Source of the DNA: Xylophilus sp. ASV27
Lineage (GTDB): Bacteria > Pseudomonadota > Gammaproteobacteria > Burkholderiales > Burkholderiaceae_C
Reading direction: 5' to 3'
Assembly: GCF_016428875.1 (NCBI RefSeq)
Contig: NZ_JAELTO010000004.1
Span: 24,521-88,520, forward strand
DNA length: 64,000 nucleotides
A model generated the notes under the pieces. That model was not told where the DNA came from, ran no database searches, and was given only the letters and a program-made list of their open reading frames with translations. This document shows, one piece after another, positions 26,282 through 35,111 of this stretch (the first letter of the stretch is position 1; every line of letters starts with the position of its first letter). The translations under genes were made by a program, and so were the position numbers.

Positions 26282-28768
26282 TCAGAACTGGTATTTGGCC
26301 GTCAGCAGCAGCCTGCGCGGCACGCCGAAATAGTTGCCGCCGTTGTTCGTGCCCAGGGTCTCGAAATAGCGGCGGTCGAACAGGTTGCTGATGTTCATCT
26401 GCAGGTCCAGCTGCCGGTTCACCCGATAGCCGATGACCAGGTCGGCCACGGCATAGGCGGACTGTCGGATTGCATAGCCTTCGGCGCTGGTCAGCGACTC
26501 GGACGTGGTGCGGCTCTGGTAGCGCAGGCCGCCGCCCACGCGCCATGCGCCCAGCTCGCCGCCCAGGTGGTACATGGCCGACAGCTTGAGCTGGTGTCGC
26601 GGCGTGTAGCTGGCATAGGGCGCGCCCTTGGCGCCTTCGGTGCTGTCGCTGGCGATCTCGGCCTGGGTGAAGGTATAGCCAAGGCCGGCGTTTAGGCGCG
26701 GCAGGATCTCGCCGCTGATGTCCATGTCCAGCCCCTTGCTCTTGACCTTGCCGACGGAGCGGTAGCAATTGGTCTTCACCGTGCAGGAGTTGATGTCCGC
26801 GATGGCCTGGGGCAGGTTGTCCTGCGTGGTGTTGAACACGGCAACGGCCAGGTTCACGCGCTCGTCCAGGTAGCTGCCCTTGAGGCCCAGCTCGAAGTTG
26901 CGGCCCTCCACCGGCGCCAGCATGCTGCCCGAGACATCCAGAAAATCCTGCGGCCGGAAGATGCTGGTGTAGCTGGCATAGGCCGAGTAGGTCTTGCTGA
27001 TGTCATAGGTCAGCGCGGCATAGGGCGTGGCATGGGCTTTCTCGCTGAATTCGCGCTCCCGGCTCCAGCTGCCCTGGCGCTGGACGTTGGTGAAGTCGTA
27101 CCAGTCCAGCCGCGCGCCGGCGATCAGGTTCAGTGGCTCGGCCAGCAGGAAGCGGCCCGTGGCGTAGGCCGAGGTCAGCGTGGTCTTCTGGCGGCGCGTC
27201 CACAGGTCTTCGGCCAGCAGGCCGGAGCGGTCCAGCGAGTCGGGGTTCCAGGTATAGGGATCGACGCCATTGGCGATCAGCCATTCCCCCGTGGGCGACA
27301 GGTAGCTGTAGCCCTGGTCGCTCCAGCGGATGGTGCGGCGGCTGACGCCGAAGGCCAGGTCATGCTCGCGGCCGAACAGGCGCACGGGGCCCTGGGCCGA
27401 GGCATCGAGGCTGAGCTGGCGCTTGTCGTAGTCGTACAGGCCGCCGGCCACGTCGTAGCGCGTGCGGCCCTGGTCGTCCAGGCCGCCCGAGACCAGGTAG
27501 GCGCCGTCCAGCGCGGACTTGGCCTGCAGGGCGCGCGCGGCCAGCCTGGCCTTCCAGCCGTTGTCGAAGCGGTGCTCCAGGTCGGCGAACAGGCTGACCT
27601 CCTTCTTGTCCCATTTGCTCCAGGAGGGCGAGAAACGCCTGGATCGCGCAATGTCGAGGAAGGAGCCATCGAAGCCCATGGGCACGCCCATCCATTGCGA
27701 GCCGGGGTTGTCTTCGTTCACATAGGAGCCGCCCACGCTCAGCGTGGTGTCGCGGCCCAGGTCGAACTCGGCGGTGCCGTACAGCAGCTGGCGGCGGCTG
27801 CTGTAGCCATCGATGAAGTGGTCACGCGACTGGGCCGAGGCCACCACACGCCCGCGCGCCGAGCCGTCCTCGTTGAGGGCGCCGCCCACATCGAGCTCGC
27901 CCACGGCCTGGTTCCAGCTGCCGCCGCGCAGGGTGACCGAGCGCTGGGTGGTGCGCGGCGCGCGCTTGCGCACGAAGTTGATCGTGCCCGAAGGGTCGCC
28001 CACGCCCGTCATCAGGCCCGTGGGGCCGCGCACCACTTCCACGTGGTCGTACATGGCCATGGTGTCGTAGGTGGAGGTGTCGGTTTCATACGAGACGGGC
28101 ACGCCGTCCTGCAGGAAGGAGCCGATCACGAACCCGCGCGAGAAATAGCGCGCCCGGTCGTCGCTCCAGCGGTTGATGGTGATGCCGGTGGCGCTGTTGG
28201 CCACGTCGTCGATGGACAGCATGCCCTGGTCGTCCATCTTCTGGCGGGTGACCACGGTGAGGGACTGGGGCGTCTCGCGGATGGACAGCGGCAGCTTGGT
28301 CGAGGTGCTCATCAGCCCCGTGGTGTAGGAGCCCGAGCCCTCGGTGGTCGTGGTCTCGCCCACGGCGGAGACCGTGACTTCGGGCAGGGCCACGGTGCCG
28401 GCGGGCTTTTCCACCACCAGCGTGCCCTCGTTCACATGGCCTTCCAGCCCGCTGCCGCGCAGCAGCCGGGCCACGGCGGCGGCGGTGCTCAGGCGCCCTT
28501 CCACGGCGGGCGCACGGCGGCCCTGTACCAGTTCGGGCGCGGCCAGCAGCTGCAGGCCAGCCTGGCGGGCCAGTTGGGCCAGTGCCTGGTCCAGCGGCTG
28601 GGCGGGAATGTGGAAGTCGGTGCTGGCGGCCGTGGCTGTGGCCGGTGCCGCCTGGGCCAGAGCGGCTGGAGACAGCTGCAGGGCCAGCAGCGCGATGCCC
28701 GCGGCAACGGCATGGTGGCGGGCAAGGCTGCAGACAAGGCGGGAAGGCTTGGAGGGGAAGGAAGACAT
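26282..28768 (-). CDS. TonB-dependent siderophore receptor with STN signalling domain
   Basis: The 828-residue outer-membrane protein has a signal peptide (cleavage near residue 39, AALAQA), an STN domain (about 50-110: FHIPAQPLDQALAQLARQAG, LLRGSGLEGHVNEGTLVV), a plug (SIRETPQSLTVVTRQKMDDQ, EVVRGPTGLMTGVGDPSGTI) and a 22-strand-type barrel ending in YQF with a terminal aromatic. It belongs to the FpvA/FhuE/FoxA-like ferric-siderophore receptors. The STN domain implies cell-surface signalling to a FecR-type protein, here encoded immediately upstream as a FecI-FecR fusion. The ATG at 28768 is chosen because it begins the signal peptide. The particular siderophore is unknown. Confidence 0.92.
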   Translation of the reverse strand: MSSFPSKPSRLVCSLARHHAVAAGIALLALQLSPAALAQAAPATATAASTDFHIPAQPLDQALAQLARQAGLQLLAAPELVQGRRAPAVEGRLSTAAAVARLLRGSGLEGHVNEGTLVVEKPAGTVALPEVTVSAVGETTTTEGSGSYTTGLMSTSTKLPLSIRETPQSLTVVTRQKMDDQGMLSIDDVANSATGITINRWSDDRARYFSRGFVIGSFLQDGVPVSYETDTSTYDTMAMYDHVEVVRGPTGLMTGVGDPSGTINFVRKRAPRTTQRSVTLRGGSWNQAVGELDVGGALNEDGSARGRVVASAQSRDHFIDGYSSRRQLLYGTAEFDLGRDTTLSVGGSYVNEDNPGSQWMGVPMGFDGSFLDIARSRRFSPSWSKWDKKEVSLFADLEHRFDNGWKARLAARALQAKSALDGAYLVSGGLDDQGRTRYDVAGGLYDYDKRQLSLDASAQGPVRLFGREHDLAFGVSRRTIRWSDQGYSYLSPTGEWLIANGVDPYTWNPDSLDRSGLLAEDLWTRRQKTTLTSAYATGRFLLAEPLNLIAGARLDWYDFTNVQRQGSWSREREFSEKAHATPYAALTYDISKTYSAYASYTSIFRPQDFLDVSGSMLAPVEGRNFELGLKGSYLDERVNLAVAVFNTTQDNLPQAIADINSCTVKTNCYRSVGKVKSKGLDMDISGEILPRLNAGLGYTFTQAEIASDSTEGAKGAPYASYTPRHQLKLSAMYHLGGELGAWRVGGGLRYQSRTTSESLTSAEGYAIRQSAYAVADLVIGYRVNRQLDLQMNISNLFDRRYFETLGTNNGGNYFGVPRRLLLTAKYQF

Positions 28769-28841
28769 GGAAGGTCCCGTGGCGGATCTGGGCAATGGCG
28801 ATTCCCGGGCTGCGAATGCGTCGCGTTCCCGGGTCCTCATG

Positions 28842-28868
28842 CCTATACGAACGGGCGCAGACATTCCC
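28842..28868 (-). promoter_or_regulatory. Candidate FecI-type ECF promoter of the siderophore receptor
   Basis: Read on the minus strand, GGAATG (complement of 28862-28867) and CGTATAG (complement of 28843-28849) are spaced about 12-13 bases. This resembles promoters of iron-starvation ECF sigma factors (GGAAnn ... CGT). It lies about 75 bases before the receptor ATG, in the 154-bp gap after the FecI-FecR fusion gene, the expected place for a promoter used by that sigma domain. The gap holds nothing else. Confidence 0.4.
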
Positions 28869-28922
28869 TCACGCCTGGTGCGCATGCGCCGTGCATTCCG
28901 GGGCTATGGGCGCATCAGCGCA

Positions 28923-30245
28923 TCAGCTGCGGCGGCGGATGACCAGGGTGCGCCCGGTTCCCGGGCCCTGCTCCTTTTCCTGCACCTCTTCCTGCACGCT
29001 GACCGGCAGGGTGCGCGGCAGCATGCGCAGCCAGCCCTGGGCCGCCGCAATGCGCACGCGCCCCAGCACGGGCAGGGCGGCGGCGTCGGGCTCCACGCGC
29101 AGGGGCTGCAGGCTGTAGCGCTCCAGGCGGCGGGCGACCTCGGCCAGCGGCGTGTTCTGGAAGTCCAGCCAGCCCTCGCGCCAGGCGGCCACTGCCGCAA
29201 CGGTTTGCACGGCGGCCGTCTGGCCTGGCGCCAGGCGCAACATCTGTCCTGCACCCAGTTCATGCCGGGCGCCGCTGCCGTCGCGCACCTGCACGCGGCC
29301 CGCATCGACGGCGACCAGCACCGCATCGTCCTCCAGCGCCACCTCGAAGCGCGTGCCCAGCACGGTGACCTGTACGTTCGCCGCCTGGACCACGAAAGGC
29401 CGTTCCGTGTCGCGCGCCACGGCGAAGAAGGCGCTGCCGGCCAGCAGCCGCACCTGGCGGCGCGTGGCGTAGAAATCCACCTCGGCACGGCTGGCGGCGT
29501 CCAGCGTCAGGGTGCTGCCGTCGGGCAGGGGCTGGTTCAGCAGGCGGCCGGTGGCGGTGGCCAGCCGCACCTGATATTGCGGCATCCATTGACGCCAGGC
29601 CAGCCAGATCGCCGGGCTGCCGACACCCAGGCCCGCCATCCCCAGCAGGGTGGACAGGGCGCGGCGGCGGCCCGTGCGTGGTGCGGGTGCTGCGGTGTCT
29701 CCGCGCCAGCGGCGCAGCGAGGCTTCCACGCTGTCCATGGCACGCATGACCTCGCGTTCCACGGTTTTGACCGAGACGCCGTGGCGCTCGGCCAGCTCGG
29801 CATGCGAGGCGCCCTCGATGCGGTCGGCCAGGAAGATGTCGCGGCAGCGCGCCGGCAGCTGCGCCAGGGCTCCTTCGACCCCGGCCAGGGCCTGGCGGTA
29901 GGAGTGGGTGTCGGCCACATCGGGGCTGAGGGGGGAGGGCGGCTCGCCTTCCCTCGCGCTGGTGTCGAAGCGCTCGGCCGTGCGCTGGCCATGGCGCAGG
30001 TGGTCGATGGCGATGTTCTCCACCACCGCGTAGAGATAGGCGCGGCTGGCGCCTGGCGGACTGTCCGGCGCGGCGGGCGCATCGCTTTCGCCGCGCTGGC
30101 GTTCGGCCAGGCGTATCCAGGCGTCATGCACCAGGTCACGCGCGGCCTGCGGGCCGGCGCGGCGCGCCACGAAGCGCACCAGCTCGTGGTAGCTGTCCTG
30201 GAAGGTGCTCAGCAGGGAAGAAGAGAAAGAGGCGGGCGCGGGCAT
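28923..30245 (-). CDS. Hybrid ECF sigma factor / FecR-type anti-sigma protein (FecI-FecR fusion)
   Basis: One uninterrupted 440-codon frame encodes both halves of an iron cell-surface-signalling pair. Residues 10-180 are a FecI-type sigma factor: region 2 (YHELVRFVARRAGPQAARDL, YAVVENIAIDHLRHGQRT) and region 4 (LPARCRDIFLADRIEGASHA, ERHGVSVKTVEREVMRAM). Residues about 196-217 form one membrane helix after TGRRR. Residues 225-430 are a periplasmic FecR domain (GRLLNQPLPDGSTLTLDAAS, VTVLGTRFEVAL) with a C-terminal receptor-contacting part. The likely sequence is signal from the receptor STN domain, proteolysis, then release of the sigma half. The RRRALSTLLG stretch before the helix resembles a Tat signal. 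A Fur-box-like site lies upstream. Confidence 0.9.
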   Translation of the reverse strand: MPAPASFSSSLLSTFQDSYHELVRFVARRAGPQAARDLVHDAWIRLAERQRGESDAPAAPDSPPGASRAYLYAVVENIAIDHLRHGQRTAERFDTSAREGEPPSPLSPDVADTHSYRQALAGVEGALAQLPARCRDIFLADRIEGASHAELAERHGVSVKTVEREVMRAMDSVEASLRRWRGDTAAPAPRTGRRRALSTLLGMAGLGVGSPAIWLAWRQWMPQYQVRLATATGRLLNQPLPDGSTLTLDAASRAEVDFYATRRQVRLLAGSAFFAVARDTERPFVVQAANVQVTVLGTRFEVALEDDAVLVAVDAGRVQVRDGSGARHELGAGQMLRLAPGQTAAVQTVAAVAAWREGWLDFQNTPLAEVARRLERYSLQPLRVEPDAAALPVLGRVRIAAAQGWLRMLPRTLPVSVQEEVQEKEQGPGTGRTLVIRRRS

Positions 30246-30283
30246 GCGGGAGGCCCGAAGGCAGCACGGGAATCCCGCATTCT

Positions 30284-30305
30284 ATGAAATGATTCTCATT
30301 TTCCA
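30284..30305 (-). promoter_or_regulatory. Fur-box-like operator upstream of the FecI-FecR fusion
   Basis: GAAATGATTCTCATTTTC (30286-30303) is an imperfect palindrome close to the Fur consensus (AATGAT-n-ATCATT type). It lies 40-60 bp upstream of the fusion gene start, in the 95-bp gap to the S4-domain gene. Iron-dependent repression of the signalling gene is the expected effect. Confidence 0.6.
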
Positions 30306-30340
30306 AATGCGCTGCCCGCCGCGCACCCGGCAATGCCGGC

Positions 30341-31084
30341 CTAGAACCGCTCCCAGGGCATCAGGTAGCGCCACTGGCCTTCGGGCACCTTGGCCAGAGA
30401 GAGGCGGCCTATGCGCAGGCGGCGCAGGCTGACCACGCGCAGGCCCACTTCGGTGCACATGGCGTCGATCTCGTCGGGCGCGATGCCCTTGAGCGCAAAG
30501 CGCAGGTGGTTCTCGTTCTGCCAGCTCACGCGGCAGGGCGGCAGCTGGCGCTTGCCGATCGGCAGGCCGGCCTTCATCAGCTCCAGGCCGTCCTCGTGGA
30601 TCTGGCCCTCGACGCCGACGATGCATTCCTGCTCCAGCCACATGCCTTCCTCGCCCAGCTTGCGCGCCACGCGCTTGTCCTGGGTGTAGACGATGAGGCC
30701 GCTGGCCGGCAGCGGCAGGGGCAGGAAGGATTCCAGGTTCTTGAAGTGCTGGGCCAGCACCAGCAGCGGCATGGGCGTGTCCACCTGGGCCATGCTGGCT
30801 TCGCCCAGCAGGGAGTGGGCGCTGCGCACCCGGCCATAGGGCCGGCCCTGGGTGTAGCCCGCAGGCTTGTTCATCAACAGGGTGACGGGCGGCACGGCCT
30901 CGGGCTGGGCGCCGCTGCGCAGCGTGACCTGCTGCTCGGGGCGCACGCGCGTCTCGGGCAGTTGCACAACCTTGCCGTCCACCTGGACGTTGCCGGCGGT
31001 GATATGCAGTTCAGCCTCGCGGCGCGAGCATTGTTCCTGCTCGGCCAGGCGCTTGGCCAGGCGAACGCTTTCAGACTCAGACAT
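30341..31084 (-). CDS. S4-domain protein of the RsuA/RluF pseudouridine-synthase family, catalytic Asp apparently missing
   Basis: The 247-residue protein has an N-terminal S4 RNA-binding domain (RLAKRLAEQEQCSRREAELH, GNVQVDGKVVQLPETRV) and a RsuA/RluB/E/F-like fold (TLLMNKPAGYTQG, LIVYTQDKRVARKLGEEG, CRVSWQNENHLRFALKGIAP). Where active enzymes have GRLDxxSxGL, this protein reads LPLPLPASGL: the Gly-Arg-Leu-Asp portion, including the catalytic aspartate, is replaced by Pro/Leu. It may therefore bind RNA without making pseudouridine. A normal copy of the family is encoded at 38339. It stands upstream of the FecI-FecR gene on the same strand. Confidence 0.8.
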   Translation of the reverse strand: MSESESVRLAKRLAEQEQCSRREAELHITAGNVQVDGKVVQLPETRVRPEQQVTLRSGAQPEAVPPVTLLMNKPAGYTQGRPYGRVRSAHSLLGEASMAQVDTPMPLLVLAQHFKNLESFLPLPLPASGLIVYTQDKRVARKLGEEGMWLEQECIVGVEGQIHEDGLELMKAGLPIGKRQLPPCRVSWQNENHLRFALKGIAPDEIDAMCTEVGLRVVSLRRLRIGRLSLAKVPEGQWRYLMPWERF

Positions 31085-31119
31085 GCGCGCAGCTTAACCA
31101 GATACCAGGCACCCGCTGG

Positions 31120-32772
31120 TCATTGCCGGCCACACAACGCACGGATGCGCTCCACATGGGCCAGCAGAGAGCGCTCGGCAATCGGCCACAACTGCGGCGG
31201 GGTGTCGTCATAGGCCAGCCTCACCCAGTCCTGTACGCTGCCGTCGGGCTGTCTTTGCATGGCGGCCAGCACCTTGGCCTCGCGCGACAGCCGGTGGGCC
31301 TTGAGCTTGGCGATCGCCTGGCGCGCAAAGCCCAGCACATAGCCATGGGCCGGCAGGATGAAGCGCGCATCGTGCGCGGCGCACAGCGCGTCGAGCCTGT
31401 CCAGCGAATCGATGTAGTCGCGCATGTTGCCGTCAGGCGGATCGATGATGGTGGTGCTGCCATTGAGGATGTGGTCGCCGCTGAACAGCAGGGCGTCTTC
31501 CTCCAGCACAAAGCACACATGGTTGGCCGCATGGCCGGGCGTGAACACGGCCTGCAGGGTGTGGGTGGTGCCGCCTTGCGCATCCTGCAGCACGATGCGC
31601 TGGCCGTCGGTCAGTGCGTAGTCGGGCGTGAAGCGGCTGGCCGGCCGGGCCGTGGGCGCCGAGGGCAGGCCGCCAATGGCGGGCCTGGGCTTGCCGGCCT
31701 GTACCGCCAGCGCCTGCAGCAGCGCGGCGCCCGGCGAGTGGTCGGCATGGGAATGCGTGCACAGGATGTGGCGTATGTCGCCGCCCGCCGCATCGAACAG
31801 GCGCTGCACATGGGCGGCATCGGCCGGGCCGGGGTCGATGGCGGCGTAGCCCGTGGCGGCATCGCCCACCAGGTAGCTGTTGGTGCCCGGGCCGGTCATG
31901 TGGCCGGGGTTGGGCGCGGTCAGGCGCAGCAGGTGCCTGAGCAGCGGCACGGGGCGCTCGTGCTGCCAGCCCAGCTCGTGCACGATCTGCCCGTCGGGGC
32001 AGACCAGCGCCAGTTCGCCGTAGGGCGGGTCGCTCTCCATGTAGCGCGCTTCCTTGCCGTGCAGCAGGCCGGCGCGCGGGCAGCTGGTCCACAGCGGCTG
32101 CTCGTTGGCGCAGGCGGCCAGCACCGCGTCCACGCTGGCGTAGCCGGCCAGGCGCTGCAGGGTGCGGATGGTCGGGAAGATCATGAAGAAGCCGCCCGCC
32201 GCGTGCCGCGCCAGCGCATCTGCCGGGCGCACCCAGACCGGCTCGAACTGCTCGGCCTCGTCGGCCACGGGCTGCTGGCCGTCGGGCATGCGCGCGACCA
32301 GGAAGGGCACGTCGAAGCGGCGCGCCAGGTCGCGGTCCGTGACCCAGTGAGCCAGCACGTAGACGGTGTCGGCCGCGAGCACTAGGCCGGCGGCCTCGCA
32401 TTGCGGCGCGAACGGCGCCTGGCGGTCGAGCGCGGCGATGTCGGCGGCGCCGGCCGGCCGGCCGTCGCGGCGGCGCGCGAGCAGCACGCCCAGCTCCTCG
32501 AAGCTCTCGCGGATCGCGGCGATCGCCTGGGTCAGGCGCAGCTCGTCCTGCGTGTCGCGGCGCGCGGCCAGCGCGTGGCACTGGGCGTCGGCCGGGTCGA
32601 TGCCGCCGCCGGGGAACACATAGGCCCCGGGCGCGAAGCTGGCGCTGGCCGAGCGGCGCGTCATCAGCACTTCCACGCCCTGCGGCGTGTCGCGCAGCAG
32701 CAGCACGGTGGCGGCGGGGCGGGTGGGGGCGGGGGCGCGCGGGGGGTGCAGGAGCTGGGTGGAGCGGACCAT
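31120..32772 (-). CDS. Nudix hydrolase / metallo-beta-lactamase-fold fusion protein
   Basis: The 550-residue protein joins two hydrolase folds. Residues about 18-220 are a Nudix domain with FPGGGIDPADA and the REXXEEXG core AIRESFEELGVLL, though the Nudix box is stretched by an insertion between GGG and RE. Residues about 295-500 are a metallo-beta-lactamase-type domain with THSHADHSPGA, FTPGHAANH and FSGDHIL metal motifs. A winged C-terminal tail follows (about 500-550), as in LACTB2-like nucleases and thioesterases. The substrate is unknown. The first half is visibly more GC-rich than the second. R2 copy F lies upstream. Confidence 0.85.
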   Translation of the reverse strand: MVRSTQLLHPPRAPAPTRPAATVLLLRDTPQGVEVLMTRRSASASFAPGAYVFPGGGIDPADAQCHALAARRDTQDELRLTQAIAAIRESFEELGVLLARRRDGRPAGAADIAALDRQAPFAPQCEAAGLVLAADTVYVLAHWVTDRDLARRFDVPFLVARMPDGQQPVADEAEQFEPVWVRPADALARHAAGGFFMIFPTIRTLQRLAGYASVDAVLAACANEQPLWTSCPRAGLLHGKEARYMESDPPYGELALVCPDGQIVHELGWQHERPVPLLRHLLRLTAPNPGHMTGPGTNSYLVGDAATGYAAIDPGPADAAHVQRLFDAAGGDIRHILCTHSHADHSPGAALLQALAVQAGKPRPAIGGLPSAPTARPASRFTPDYALTDGQRIVLQDAQGGTTHTLQAVFTPGHAANHVCFVLEEDALLFSGDHILNGSTTIIDPPDGNMRDYIDSLDRLDALCAAHDARFILPAHGYVLGFARQAIAKLKAHRLSREAKVLAAMQRQPDGSVQDWVRLAYDDTPPQLWPIAERSLLAHVERIRALCGRQ

Positions 32773-32828
32773 GGGGAGATTGTGCAGCGGCTGGCGGGCG
32801 AGTCGCGGCCTGCATCGCCGGCACGGCG

Positions 32829-32895
32829 CGATTACTACAAGAAAGATAGCTGAAAGCCAAGGTGCTATATGGGCTGCAGGTGCTTTTGATGGCGA
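32829..32895 (+). repeat. R2 palindromic repeat, copy F
   Basis: GATAGCTGAAAGCCAAGGTG, then CTATATGGGCTGCAGGTGC and TTTTGATGGC: the same order as copy E in murE and the reverse complements of copies A-D. It sits between the divergent starts/ends of the Nudix-MBL gene and tag, touching the tag stop codon region (32899). Confidence 0.75.
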
Positions 32896-32898
32896 ATT

Positions 32899-33462
32899 TC
32901 ATCGCCGATGGCGAAAACAGTCCTCGGTATGGTCATCGACGATCCCGCACGCCTGCATCCACGCATAGACGATCACCGGCCCCACGAACTTGAAGCCGCG
33001 CCGCTTGAGCGCATGCGAAATGGTGTTGGACAGCAGCGTCTGCGCCGGCACCTCGCTGGCGTCGCGGCGCGGTTCGCGGATCGGCGCGCCGCCGGCCAGC
33101 GCCCAGACGAAGGGGGCGAAGTCCTCGCCCGCATCCCGCATGGCCAAGTAGGCGCGCGCGTTGCCGATGGTGGCGGCGATCTTGGCGCGCGAGCGCACGA
33201 TGCCGGGGTCGGCCAGCAGGCGCTCCACGTCGTCCGGGCCGAAGCGCGCGACCGCCTCGGGGTCGAAGCCGGCGAAGGCGGCGCGCAAGGCCTCGCGCTT
33301 GTGCAGGATGGTGCGCCACGACAGGCCGGCCTGGAAGCCGTCGAGCATCAGCTTTTCCCACAGGCGGCGGCTGTCGTGCTCGGGCACGCCCCATTCCTCG
33401 TCGTGGTAGGCGGCCAGCAGCGGGTCGTGCCGGGCCCAGGCGCAGCGTGCAGGCGTGCTCAT
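32899..33462 (-). CDS. tag: DNA-3-methyladenine glycosylase I
   Basis: The 187-residue base-excision repair enzyme removes 3-methyladenine from alkylated DNA. It has the Tag start with the zinc-site residues (MSTPARCAWARHDPLLAAYH, Cys7 and His20), EEWGVPEHDSRRLWEKLMLD, FQAGLSWRTILHKREALRAA, and the C-terminal zinc pair in DHTEDCFRH. The start at 33462 (AAAGGAGACATCGCT ahead of it on the minus strand) gives the expected length. It diverges from dapF with 70 bp between. Confidence 0.93.
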   Translation of the reverse strand: MSTPARCAWARHDPLLAAYHDEEWGVPEHDSRRLWEKLMLDGFQAGLSWRTILHKREALRAAFAGFDPEAVARFGPDDVERLLADPGIVRSRAKIAATIGNARAYLAMRDAGEDFAPFVWALAGGAPIREPRRDASEVPAQTLLSNTISHALKRRGFKFVGPVIVYAWMQACGIVDDHTEDCFRHRR

Positions 33463-33532
33463 AGCGATGTCTCCTTTGTGATGGCGTGTGACGATAGCGC
33501 ATGGCCGCGGGCGGGCGCGGATAATCCCGCCC

Positions 33533-34408
33533 ATGCAGATTCGCTTCACCAAGATGCAGGGCGCCGGCAACGATTTCGTGGTGCTCGACGAGACCGCCGG
33601 CCTGCTCGGCCTCACGCCGGCGCAGTACCGTTTCCTGGCGGACCGCCACTTCGGCGTGGGCGCCGACCAGGTCCTGAGCGTGCGGCGCGCGCCTTCGCCG
33701 GAGGTCGATTTCGAGTACGTGATCCACAACGCCGACGGCGGCGAGGTGGAGCAGTGCGGCAACGGCGCGCGCTGCTTCGTGCGCTTCGTGCGCGAGCAGG
33801 GCCTGACCACCAAGGACACGGTGCGCGTGCAGACGCTCGCCGGCGTGATCGCGCCGCGCATGGACGCCGACGGCCGCGTCACCGTCGACATGGGGCCGCC
33901 GGTGTTCGAGCCCGCGCGCGTGCCCTTCGACCCCGCGGGCTGCACCCCGCACCCCGCGGGCGCGTGGGAAACCTGGCCGCTGGCCCTGGGCGCCGAGGCC
34001 GACGACGCCATCGTGCTGGTGGCCGTGCTGTCCATGGGCAACCCGCACGCGGTGCGGCTGGTGGACGACGTGGACACCGCGCCGGTCGCCGAGCAGGGCC
34101 CGCTGATCGAGCACCATCCGCGCTTTCCGCGGCGCGTGAACGCCGGCTTCCTGCAGATCGTCGGCCGCGGCCGCGTGCGCCTGCGCGTGCACGAGCGCGG
34201 CGCGGGCGAGACGCTGGCCTGCGGCACCGGCGCCTGCGCGGCGGTGGTCGCGGGCATCCGCATGGGCCTGCTGGACGCGCGCGTGGACGTCGAAACCCGC
34301 GGCGGCATGCTCACCATCGCCTGGGCCGGCGGCGATGCTCCCGTCGCCATGACCGGCCCCGCCACAACCGTCTTCCAAGGCCAGATCGAGATCCCGGACA
34401 CCCTATGA
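33533..34408 (+). CDS. dapF: Diaminopimelate epimerase
   Basis: The 291-residue enzyme converts LL- to meso-diaminopimelate, the MurE substrate and lysine precursor. The two active-site cysteines lie in [10 protein letters not shown] (Cys75) and ACGTGACAA (about residue 230). The N-terminal [14 protein letters not shown] and GNPHAV segments are typical. The stop overlaps the start of the DUF484 gene (ATGA). dapF, DUF484 and xerC follow each other in the same order in many proteobacteria, so they form an operon here. Confidence 0.95.
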   Translation: MQIRFTKMQGAGNDFVVLDETAGLLGLTPAQYRFLADRHFGVGADQVLSVRRAPSPEVDFEYVIHNADGGEVEQCGNGARCFVRFVREQGLTTKDTVRVQTLAGVIAPRMDADGRVTVDMGPPVFEPARVPFDPAGCTPHPAGAWETWPLALGAEADDAIVLVAVLSMGNPHAVRLVDDVDTAPVAEQGPLIEHHPRFPRRVNAGFLQIVGRGRVRLRVHERGAGETLACGTGACAAVVAGIRMGLLDARVDVETRGGMLTIAWAGGDAPVAMTGPATTVFQGQIEIPDTL

Positions 34409-35106
34409 CCACCCTGCCCCAGGCCACCGTGCCGCCCATCACCGAAGACGACATCGCCAACTACCTGGCCAACTCCCCCGACTTCTTCGAGCGCCATGCC
34501 GAGGTGCTGGCCTCGGTGCAGCTCACCAGCCCGCACGGCCAGCGCGCCGTGAGTCTGCAGGAGCGCCAGGCCGAGATGCTGCGCGAGAAGATCAAGGCGC
34601 TGGAGCAGCGCGTCATGGAGATGGTGCGCAACGGCAACGAGAACACCCTTATCGCCGACCGCCTGCAGCGCTGGGCGGTGCAACTGGCCGGCACGCGCGA
34701 GGCGGCGGAGCTGCCCGCGCGCATGGTGGCCGAGGCGCAGGAGCAGTTCCTGGTGCCGCAGGCGGCGATCCGCCTGTGGGACCTGGCGCCGCAGTACGCG
34801 GGCGCCGACTTCACCCAGGGCGTGGACGCCGACACCCGCAGCTTCGCCGCCTCGCTGGGCGCGCCCTATTGCGGGCCGAACCGCGGCTTCGATTCGGTGC
34901 GCTGGCTGGCCGAGCCGGCGCGCGCCGCCTCGCTGGCCCTGCTGCCGCTGCGCCAGGGCCCGGCCGCCGCCGGCGGGCCGGTGTTCGGGCTGCTGGTACT
35001 GGCCTCGGCCGACGCCAGCCGCTTCGAGACCCACATGGGCACGGATTTCCTGGAGCGCATGGCCGAACTCGCCGGCGCTGCCCTGGGGCGCCTGCGCGCC
35101 GCCTGA
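34405..35106 (+). CDS. DUF484 family protein
   Basis: The 233-residue protein has the DUF484 start ([20 protein letters not shown], then AEVLASVQL), a coiled-coil-like helix ([20 protein letters not shown]) and a GAF-like C-terminal half ([34 protein letters not shown]). Its gene is typically found between dapF and xerC, as here. The molecular role is not established. It overlaps dapF by four bases and ends five bases before xerC, so the three are probably co-translated. Confidence 0.88.
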   Translation: MTTLPQATVPPITEDDIANYLANSPDFFERHAEVLASVQLTSPHGQRAVSLQERQAEMLREKIKALEQRVMEMVRNGNENTLIADRLQRWAVQLAGTREAAELPARMVAEAQEQFLVPQAAIRLWDLAPQYAGADFTQGVDADTRSFAASLGAPYCGPNRGFDSVRWLAEPARAASLALLPLRQGPAAAGGPVFGLLVLASADASRFETHMGTDFLERMAELAGAALGRLRAA

Positions 35107-35111
35107 GCCCC

